This document shows positions 55,437-64,000 of a stretch of 64,000 nt of DNA, one piece after another. Position 1 is the first letter of the stretch, and the number at the start of each line of letters is the position of its first letter. The stretch lies in NCBI GenBank assembly GCA_018907035.1, contig JACCIC010000187.1, positions 62,001 through 126,000 on the forward strand. The letters are read 5' to 3'. Source of the DNA: Sycobia sp. Sy_11 (taxonomy: Eukaryota; Arthropoda; Insecta; Hymenoptera; Epichrysomallidae). A program made the position numbers and the translations under genes. The notes under the pieces are model-generated. The model was not told the DNA's origin. It made no database searches and saw nothing but the letters and a program-made list of their open reading frames with translations.

Positions 55437-56375
55437 CGTTCTCTTTTTTTAAGTTGAATATTATTTCTTTAGTGAAATTTTATATTAAATTGTTTATTTT
55501 TAATCCCACAAAATAGTATAGAAATTATAAACTTTTTATAAATAAGATGTTGAACAAAAAAATTAAATAGTGGCCATAAGGTAATCGATTGATCTATTAC
55601 ATCTATAATCTATAATCAATTAAATAATAAATGAATGATTGTTGAAATAATCTACATATTGGTTTAATCAAAAGAATACAACTGTTACAGTGAAATAATG
55701 AAATTTTTTTGGTTTCAATTAACTTTTTTAAGTAATTATTTCACATAAATCAATTACTAATACAAAAAAAATACAATAAAATTTAAATTTTGTCAATTTT
55801 GCTTTTGTATATATCAAATTTGCTTAATAAAAAAATTATCTGTTTATACAGTAACAAGTTAATTTTTTTTAATAAAAAACTCAAATATTATAATTGTACA
55901 AGTATTAATAAAAAAGTACAAAAAATAAATTGGATTATAAAATTGGTAATGATAAACTATAATATTGTTTATGAAGTAAATCATATTAATTTTCTAAATT
56001 AAAATTTAAGATTGTTTCAAACCTATTAAAAAGTTTTTAAAAATGAAGACAAAGAAATTAATTATTAGTGTATATTCTTGATGCTAATCCTACTACAGAT
56101 TTTAAATATTTAAACATAATTTATACATAAAGTAAAAACTCAAAGACTTTTCTAAATTGAGACACATACCCATGCATATAATTTATATAAGTAAAAATGA
56201 ATTGAATTTTTTATGCAATTTTTAAATACTTCACATAAGGCCTGCGCACCTAATGCCCTAATGGGCTTGTGACAGAAATAATAGAGATAGATGGCTGAAG
56301 CTTATGAGCAGAAAATTTTTTGAACTAAAAGCAACTCCAGAATAACGGGAGAGTCAGTGGACAGTACAAAGGTGT

Positions 56376-56688
56376 AATCAGGTCTGATAAAAGAGGAACG
56401 GTTTACTGACAGAAACCTGAAGGAATTTTTTGACGCAGGTGTAAGTATATACATTCTACCAGTTCAAGCCTCAAAAACATGTTAGAACCTTCTGTAACTT
56501 TTAAGAAAACTGGTGAAGATCAAAAGATAGAAAATTTTTTACAGCAAAGATCTGCTAAACTTGTAATTAGATTTGATGAAAATTTGTACACATATGTTTT
56601 TTAGAATTCTGATTACGGTGAAAATGTCACAGTAAAAATTGTCAAAAATTCTATTGATATTATGAAAGACATAAAAACTCAGTAAAAA
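56376..56688 (+). pseudogene. possible decayed coding fragment, unknown family
   Basis: In one frame the segment around 56475-56688 reads as protein-like residues (TFKKTGEDQKIENFLQQRSA and later NSDYGENVTVKIVKNSIDIM) with one internal TAG near 56602 and a TAA near 56684. Upstream, another frame gives DRNLKEFFDAGVSIY. This suggests an old coding sequence broken by stops and shifts. I do not recognise the family. Confidence 0.25.
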
Positions 56689-59027
56689 TATCGTTTTTTT
56701 AACTTATTCTGTAAAATACAAAATCTTATAAAAAATATAATTTTTTTAGTTTATATTTTTTATACAACTGTTAATTTTTAAGAAAAATAGATTCAAACAT
56801 ACTATTACATGGCTTTCGGGATAAAAATGTTTAGTTATTTTAAGAATTCATTTATTTAATTTTGCGATTAGTTAGAAAACAAATGTTCTGGTAAAAAATC
56901 ACCAATCTTCCCTGTGAAATTAACAGAGGTACAAAATTTATACATTTTTTTTACCTTTTTTAAAACAATATGTTAAATATAAACAGTAATATACATCAAA
57001 CATTTTGGGCTTTTGACTATCAGTGAGTTTTTATTTTAACATCTGTCAATGCATTTTCAACGTTAAAATTTCTGTATAAAACAATGTGTGATTAACAAAC
57101 TAATACGTTGAATCCTAGTTCGTAGTAATATATATAGTAATAGAATCGTGGAATCTACAGTTTTTAGGCATATTATTTAATATCTTTTCTAGTTTATAAT
57201 TTCGTGATACATTATCAGATGAACAAACTTGTACCAGCCATAAAAAGAACGACTTACTTAAATTTCAAGCAAGAAAAATCGTTGCAAATATATTTACTTT
57301 ATTGATTTTGAACATTTTTTCTACTTATCCTATTTTGAAATCGATTATTTTGTTACTCTATCGAGTTAAAGAAATATATGATAGCTATTTAAGATAAAAA
57401 ATTTAGCGGATTAAATAGTTATTGTACAAGACGATCACTTGCATCTGGTTGCATTATATAGCAGCAATAATCAAGGTGATATTTATGATATGACTTTGTC
57501 AAAGACTTGCATCTTGCATGAATTTTATGAAGGTTTATGTATCAGCAGGTATCAATATCGCTATGCTTATAAATTATATAATTTTTGTGTTTCATATACC
57601 AAAAACAAAACACCAGCAGACCGCCAGAAGGTCAGCATCAGAGATGAGTACCTGCAGGCTGCAGAGGTACCTGTTTATTACTATTTATAACATCAATTGA
57701 TAGCATTGATCGAGAAATCGAAAGTTTACGATTCTGTTCCGGAAGTTGTTAAATTCTCTATTCGAGATTCAATATATCGATAGATGACAAGATACAAAAT
57801 GGATGCAACCAGCGAACCAACCCGATTGCGTCGTCAGAAACAATAGTGAAGCAGCGCTAGCGCCACTCCTCTTCTGTTGCTGATATACGGCGAGCTCAGG
57901 GGTAATTATTTTCCATCTATCATTCACGTCTGTATTGCTGTTGTTCGTATCGAAAATGGGATTGCAGAAGGTCTTGAAGCATAAAATTAGTTAATTCTGA
58001 ACCAGAAGACAGTAAATTGATTTGACCTCGACGATCTGGAAGTTCCTTTTTTGTTCAATACATTTTGGGTACATCCGAAGTCCAGATTCAAACAAAGTTA
58101 GCGAGAATGGCGGTCTTAACGACAGCTGCCACAAAAATTTAACTACAAAGAAGGTGCAATTGCGTACAATAGCTACTTCACTACACAGATAGGTAAATTT
58201 CAATGTCTCGATAATTTTTTATGTACGACGCTGTTTATTTAATTGTTTCGGATTTGGGGATGACGACTCCATTTCGTTTTTTACTGTCTTCAATTTTAAT
58301 GCAGTGTTGCCAGATTTGGTTAATTTGCATGGAAAGCAATTTAGGATAAGTAAAGCTGGTATATAAGAATCAAACCAGTCTCTGCCTTTACTTTGCGTAT
58401 CCTTTGTAGTTTTCTAATTTTGTATTAAAATCAATATATCAATGAGAGCAACAAGATTTAATTTCAGGAATAAATGTTTTTAGCTATAGTTAGTAGTTAC
58501 AATAAAGTATGCAAAAGTTCGGCGTTGTTTTAATAATTTTTAGATGGTTTTACCGTTTTCTAGAATGTTTTCTATTATTAAAATTTATCAACTATTTATA
58601 GCAAATGATAAAATAGCCAATAAATTCAATGTAACAGTTCTTAAAATTTTTTTATGAACAAATTAAGATTATTTTCGATAAATATCCTCGAAATATAAAG
58701 ATAGGCTTTTCATTCGTTTATTTCTTTTCAACTTGTTTCAACTTCCGGGTGCATTTTTCTTTCAAATTTCTGGCAACGTTGTTATTTTCCTGATACCCAA
58801 TATAGTGATGCTGTCTTCATATAATGGCATAATTAAATGTTATGTAAAGTCATATTTATATGGCTTCTATAGCAGATTTCTTTATTTCTTTAAAAACATT
58901 TTCACTTTTATAAGTGGTGTAATGTATTTGTCACTAGGCGAAGAAAACTAGATTTTAACAAAATATCATTTATTTTAACTTTTAAGGAATGTTGATTGCT
59001 ATATAGAGTTTTCTCGGTTTTGTTTTC

Positions 59028-59073
<46 letters not shown>
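59028..59073. repeat. (TTA)n trinucleotide repeat
   Basis: This is a pure TTA array of about 15 units. Confidence 0.95.
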
Positions 59074-60300
59074 GCATTAAAATTATTTTGGCTTGCTCAG
59101 TATCATAATATAAAAATAGCAAATTTTATAGATTAGAGGTAGGGATAAAACTGGAGAAAGGTACTTCCGCGTTCGATTAAATGAAAGATGGCAGTATACT
59201 CGACGAAAGTATAACGTAAGTCATATGCTTATATAAAAGGTTAATTGTATTTTATTTAAATACGTGTTTCAATTCTTTTTACTTATTAAATATCGTTGAA
59301 TTTTAATTGTTAATTATTTGTGGTATTCTGAAGAAGGGATATAAACAAGCTGTGCAAACCTTTTAGCTTTATATCTCTATTATCTTTAACTATCGAGCGT
59401 AGAGTGAAAGTTCTATTGCGATGTTGCCAAACATTCTTTCAAGATGAATGTAAATTTAATGTTAGTAAATTACTTATCATATAAAGTATACATTTAAATG
59501 TTAACCCAAATATTAACATTAGCTCTTCAGTTATAGTTTTTTAATATTTAATTTATATGAATATTTCTTGGATTTAGCATAGCGTTGTAAATTATTTAAA
59601 ATAACGTTATTGTCAATTTCGCACGTAATATTATAAATCAATATATAATACAAATCGGACTAAGTTTAATTATTACCAACTGTTTTCGTTTTTCTGATAA
59701 ATGAGTTACTATATGTAAAAAAATAGCATAAATTATTAATAAGTAAAAAGAATTCACATTTTTATATAGAGAAAGTTGGGAAAGTTTAGTAATGGAAACT
59801 TTAATTATATAGAGAACCACTGTTAAATTCTGTAGTGTAAAATAATATTGACCTTCAGAAACGGTTATAAATTTTTTTGTTATTCAGGATATTTTTTATT
59901 TCCTTTTATTTTTATTCTATTTTCTTCAAGTAATAATATATTTTAATGTTTCGTATTTAAAAAACGAATCAAAATATTTTCCTTAAATTCATGTCATTTG
60001 TATTATTACTTTTTAATTTAATTTATTGAAAAAAATTCTTTTAAAATTGCTACATAAATTTTTATAATCAAAACATTAAAAATATACTTTCAATATAAAT
60101 TTTAATTATTTGATGTAATATATTAAATTACATTTTTTTTAATACAAACTGTATTGAATAAAATTTAATATAAAGAACTCTTAAATTGAACATTAAATTG
60201 ACTGAATAAAAGCAATAAAAAAAATTAATTGTTTCTGCGCTCTGTTCAAGCAATGATAAGGTGAAAATATTTTTAACACTGCGGATTTGACAATTTCCTG

Positions 60301-60749
60301 AATTGGTTGACCGTCAGTTATGGTCAACTTACCGAGTCAGGAGAATACGGGACACGCGAACGTGAGGCGTACGCATTGCATGACGGGAATGACGGAATGG
60401 CGACAACGATATATACGTACAGTACAGGATAAGAAGATTGGAAGGGGCAAGAAAGAGCGAGCGAGCGCGTTTGATCGTGTCGAGGGGGAGGGAGGAGAGA
60501 AAGAGAAAACGAGAAGACGAGAACGAGTCGACTAGCACAAAATGGCGGCCAAGCTCGGGCCCGTGAGCATATAGTGCGTGAAAATTGGAAGTATTTCACG
60601 GTATGCCGCGAAGCGTAACCGTATTGTTTTGAATATTACGCGCCCTTACGTTTAGGGTATTCGTCGTGCTTTTTTAGCTGAAATTTTCCAATTGGAAACG
60701 TGTGCTACTCGTTGGGTCGACAACTCTGCAACGCGTACACGGTAATACG
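60301..60749 (+). promoter_or_regulatory. Chd1 promoter and 5' UTR region
   Basis: GC and CpG content rise locally, purine-rich GA/GAGCGA tracts occur at 60430-60530, and AAAATGGCGGC lies at about 60539-60549. The last matches the YY1/Pho core-promoter motif, often found just downstream of transcription starts. The ATG inside that motif opens a 10-codon frame (60542-60574). The chosen Chd1 start lies at 60750. The transcription start was not determined. Confidence 0.55.
60542..60574 (+). other. short upstream ORF or alternative Chd1 start
   Basis: ATGGCGGCC... encodes MAAKLGPVSI and then TAG. A GTGAGC at 60563 could act as a donor in phase 0 and would let MAAKLGP splice onto the exon at 62659. 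The consensus donor at 60756 is stronger, so an upstream ORF or a plain YY1 site is the likelier reading. Confidence 0.35.
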
Positions 60750-63700
60750 ATGCAGGTGAGTGTGCTCGGATCTGTCGATGGTCTTTTCGTTTTTACACAT
60801 GTTTTAATTCGTTTTTTATCGGTGTTATGATTTTTTTTTAATATTACGTGACTTAGTCTACGAGATAATATAAAAATTAGTCATGTGGCGAGTATTGTTG
60901 TTTTGGAATAGGAGACAAAACTCTGAGACTTACATGTTTAGCCGGCTTCTGATACGAGAAAAGTGCTTTAAAAAATTAAATAAACCATCAGAATGCTTTT
61001 TTGAGTGTTTCCAAGGGTTGGGCGTTGTCTTATAATATGTTGAAGTTCAGGAACTGGTCTTTCTCATACTTAGATTTTTCACATTTCTTCAGAGTTTTCA
61101 TACTCGTAATAACCTAAAAGTTTGTTTACGTACGCTTTATAGCATTAATAAAGCCTCTAAAATCTGTTGTTCCACTTCTATTCTTCATACAAACGTTTCT
61201 TTGATATTTAAGCTTATCTAGGGATGTACTTATTTAAAAATTCATTAAGGACCCATTTTTGCAAATTAAACTTAAAGATAGGGCTGTGCAAGCTTCATAG
61301 TATCAACGACTCTTGTTATTAATTTAATATTGATGTAGTAATGTATTCTCGATGCCTCTTTTCTGTAAATAATTAAAGCGTTCACTCAAATTTTGATAAT
61401 CTTTACTGTAACCTTTTGTAAGACTTATGTTTTCTTGTAAAACTAATATAAAGAATAATAATAGACTAATCTGTGTAAAGAAGTAGAATTGTGCGTAGGT
61501 TTTTATTAGTAAATTTTGTATGTATTAATAAAATAATGTTAAGATGTTACCCTATTCTATAATTTGCATAGCAGCATTATAAGTAAATCTATTGTATTCG
61601 CATATTTTTATATTTTTATAAAATATTCATATGATAATAATATATTTTAAATTGTATTCTTATATGTATTTTTTAGAAATATGTTTCCGAAGCAATGATT
61701 TAAATTAACTATACTCTAATTTCTACTTAAATTTTTTTTAAAAGATTATTTGATCAATTTTTTAGTTTACAACGTAACTTAGTTAATTTACTTTCGTTTT
61801 GTTCGCTACATGTATATGAAATCTTAATTACAAATGATAATTTCACTATATTAATTTGTGAATGAAGAAATACGTCTAAACATATTTCCTGATTTTGTAA
61901 TTTTTCAATTTTATTCAATGATGGCGATCTTAAATTTTTATTACAATTATGCTTGGATTTTTATTAATATCAACATAAAGTAAGAGAAACTATTGGATCT
62001 AATTTAGCAAATTTAACAAAATGAGATATATAATCAAGGTGATCTGGATATTAATTTTTATAGGAAGGTTTATGTACATACTATGTAATGTAAAAGTGAT
62101 ATCAGTTGTATTAATTAGTCAAATTTAATATAAGACAAGTGTATGAATAAATATGGTAATAAATAAATTTATACCAGAATGTTCTTGCTTTTTATTATTT
62201 TCTGAATGTACCCAACTATTGTCATTTGAATTTTGGTAATTTCGACATTTATGCAGTTCTCCGATAGAAAGTTATTCTTATAAAAGTATTTTATCTACTT
62301 GTTATATTTAAATTTTGAAATTATAATAGGATACACTCTTTAAAAAATTATCTCAAAATGGTGGACTGTTACATAAAATGGTGGTATCACCTTTATTCAA
62401 TGTCACATTATATTTTTAGAGTTAACCTATGTAGCTGTAATATATGAATGTAATTTTGTAAAGTTGAAATACTTGAGTGAATTATTTTCTTAAAGTTCGA
62501 AATTAAAATTATTTAATGACTTATTATATAAGAATTGTACAAACAAAATTTATTATATAGAAAAGTAATAAGAGAAATCTAATTATTCCAAACAACAACT
62601 CGGCCATTATGATGCAAAGAATTTTACATTTTTCAATGTATTAAAAAAAATCTTTCAGAAAACAGACTCTGAATCTGGTAAAGAATCTGCATCAGATTCT
62701 GATAATGAGAGCAAGAGTGACAGTAGTTCCTCAGGTAGCAATTCAGGCACTGGATCTGGATCAGAAAGGTGAGTATTTATCAACTGATCTTTTAGTGATC
62801 ATTAAAAAATTCATAAATAATAAATGCTTAAATAAAATATACATATATAATAAACATAGAGTACATAAATACATTTTTTATAATTTTGATTTATTATTAA
62901 ATGAAGTTTTTAATAATCAGTATCAAAAATTCAGAACAGATAATTTTGTGTGAATATCTAAGCTTTAAAAACTAAGTTTTATAATCTTAAAAAAAATTTT
63001 ATTCTTTCATATAAATGTTACCTCATGCTTTTGTTTATTGTTTTATTGTGCACAGTGCATTCCTTATTAATCTTATATGTTTTGTTTAGTTTTTTCAACT
63101 AATTACAATTCAATATTTTCAAGGTATTGCATGTATATGTGAACAACAAAATATTAACACTAAAGATTTCAAGATTTGTAATTGTAAATTATAATTTTAT
63201 TCTTTCTTTTTTAAGAAATAGTTAAGTATTTACATTGTATTACTTAATATTAAAATTTGTTTTTAACATCAATTTGTAAAACAATTTTTCCAAACAATTA
63301 AAAAATATTAGTTATTATGTAAAAATAATATTTGGATATTTTAATCACAATTTTTTCGTTAAAAACAAGCGATGAGTAAAAATTATATTTAAATTTAGAA
63401 TAGACTAAAGTTTTAAAAATGTGAGTTTTTTGTTATTCAAATAAATTATATTTTAAGATTTAAAACAATATCACACATGCACACACTCGCATTAATTAGT
63501 GAAGTAAAATATTATATTGCTGTGAAAGCAGTGACTCTAGCTCATCTGGTTCTGGTTCAGCCTCTGGTTCTGAGTCTGAAAAATCAAATAAATCAGATGC
63601 ACCTGCACAAAGTGATAGTATTCAAAGCAAAAGTTCTAATCACAGCACAGAGAGAAAAGTTAGGCATAAAAGCGACTCTAGTCGTGAATGGGATGAAAAT

Positions 63701-63810
63701 CCCGATATATATGGTATTAGAAGATCTGCTCGTTCCAGAAAAGAACCAGATAGACTTACAGCACAAGCAGATAATGAAAACGATGGCCGAAAGAAACTTA
63801 AAAATAAAAG
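60750..63810 (+). CDS. Chd1: chromodomain helicase Chd1, N-terminal exons (partial)
   Basis: 5' end of the nuclear ATP-dependent chromatin remodeller CHD1, which reads H3K4 methylation and spaces nucleosomes. Three exons are seen: 60750-60755 (MQ, donor CAG/GTGAGT), 62659-62768 and about 63532-63810. The gene continues past the window. The protein begins with an acidic Ser-rich tract (KTDSESGKESASDSDNESKS, then runs of SSSSGSGS). The diagnostic part is ENPDIYGIRRSARSRKEPDR near 63690-63755, which corresponds to the conserved (D/N)P-D-x-YG-x-RRS-x-RSR-x-EP motif before the chromodomains of CHD1/CHD2. About 130 residues lie in the window; chromodomains and helicase must lie further right. Intron 1 is about 1.9 kb. 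Confidence 0.82.
60756..62658. other. intron 1 of Chd1
   Basis: A 1.9-kb AT-rich intron with no recognised repeat, RNA or extra exon. Confidence 0.6.
62659..62768 (+). CDS. Chd1: Chd1 exon 2
   Basis: Acceptor CTTTCAG, then KTDSESGKESASDSD and a Ser/Gly run. Donor AAAG/GTGAGT; phase 0 in, phase 2 out. Confidence 0.85.
62769..63528. other. intron 2 of Chd1
   Basis: An AT-rich intron of about 0.76 kb with no feature recognised. Its 3' end lacks a strong pyrimidine tract and ends in a tandem AAGCAG acceptor. Confidence 0.6.
63532..63810 (+). CDS. Chd1: Chd1 exon 3
   Basis: It starts after CAG (63529-63531), or three bases earlier after AAG. Both keep frame and change one Ser. It encodes the Ser/Gly/Glu tract and the YGIRRSARSRKEP motif. 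Donor AAAG/GTAAGG, phase 2 out. Confidence 0.85.
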
Positions 63811-64000
63811 GTAAGGAATTTATAAATGCAAGAAAATCTTCAAATGAAAAGAACTGTACTAAAGATATAAGAAAAAAATTATAAATTAATTTCACCATTC
63901 ATATTCTGTCAAGTTTTCTTCCAATTAATGTAAATATTTAGGTTATCATTAAAAAGTAATAAATATTCAGCAGCTGTCGTTAAAATCACATGCAATATTA
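63811..64000. other. start of Chd1 intron 3
   Basis: AT-rich intronic sequence up to the window edge; the next exon is not reached. Confidence 0.6.

Larger units (their letters stand above)
55437..60300. other. AT-rich intergenic region between Cdc37 and Chd1
   Basis: Mostly AT-rich without recognised genes. Points noted are a decayed coding-like stretch at 56376-56685, an unassigned open frame at 57439-57690, a GC-richer patch at about 57800-57960 and a (TTA)n array at 59028-59073. An isolated ATG-to-donor segment (MKDGSILDESI, about 59181-59215, followed by GTAAGT) has no acceptable partner exon. Confidence 0.45.

Noticed and set aside
57439..57690. 83-codon open frame between Cdc37 and Chd1
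   Set aside because: There is no recognisable domain, promoter or splice evidence, and the length is possible by chance.
59181..59215. Small ATG-to-donor exon (MKDGSILDESI, then GTAAGT)
   Set aside because: It ends in phase 2, while Chd1 exon 2 at 62659 starts in phase 0, and no other partner exon was found.

Overview
The window looks like insect nuclear DNA, most likely hymenopteran. It is strongly AT-rich, genes are split by short to very long introns, and long (TA)n, (CT)n and (CA)n arrays are common. Transposon remnants are of kinds common in insects: three mariner copies, BEL/Pao pieces and probable LTR fragments. The species call is inference; the eukaryotic, animal character is seen directly in GT-AG introns and in the gene families.

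Layout. 1-17 kb holds no recognised coding exon. It contains two GC-rich islands (about 0.34-1.9 kb and 8.0-9.1 kb) that look promoter-like, an internally deleted mariner (2735-3676), and a dispersed repeat next to a fold-back structure (4.8-6.2 kb). 17.0-36.2 kb is a plus-strand ADAMTS-like extracellular-matrix gene. I could assemble 13 exons in one continuous frame (645 codons plus stop): signal peptide, ADAMTS spacer, six thrombospondin type-1 repeats and a C-terminal PLAC domain. One of its introns carries a mariner inserted beside a (TA)n array. 36.2-51.9 kb is a transposon-rich gap: a decayed BEL/Pao element (plus), a nearly full-length mariner, a second BEL/Pao gag fragment (minus) and two LTR-like blocks. 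51.95-54.94 kb is a complete five-exon Cdc37, the Hsp90 co-chaperone for kinases. 55-60 kb is AT-rich and essentially empty. 60.3-64.0 kb is the promoter and first three coding exons of Chd1, which runs off the right edge.

The three genes are on the same strand but there is no sign that they act together: one is secreted, one is a cytosolic chaperone and one is a nuclear chromatin remodeller. The most notable non-genic signal is a repeat family with hammerhead-ribozyme-like cores (4.8-6.2 kb and 28.1-28.35 kb), possibly derived from Penelope-like elements. All positions were worked out by reading; no search or folding program was run.
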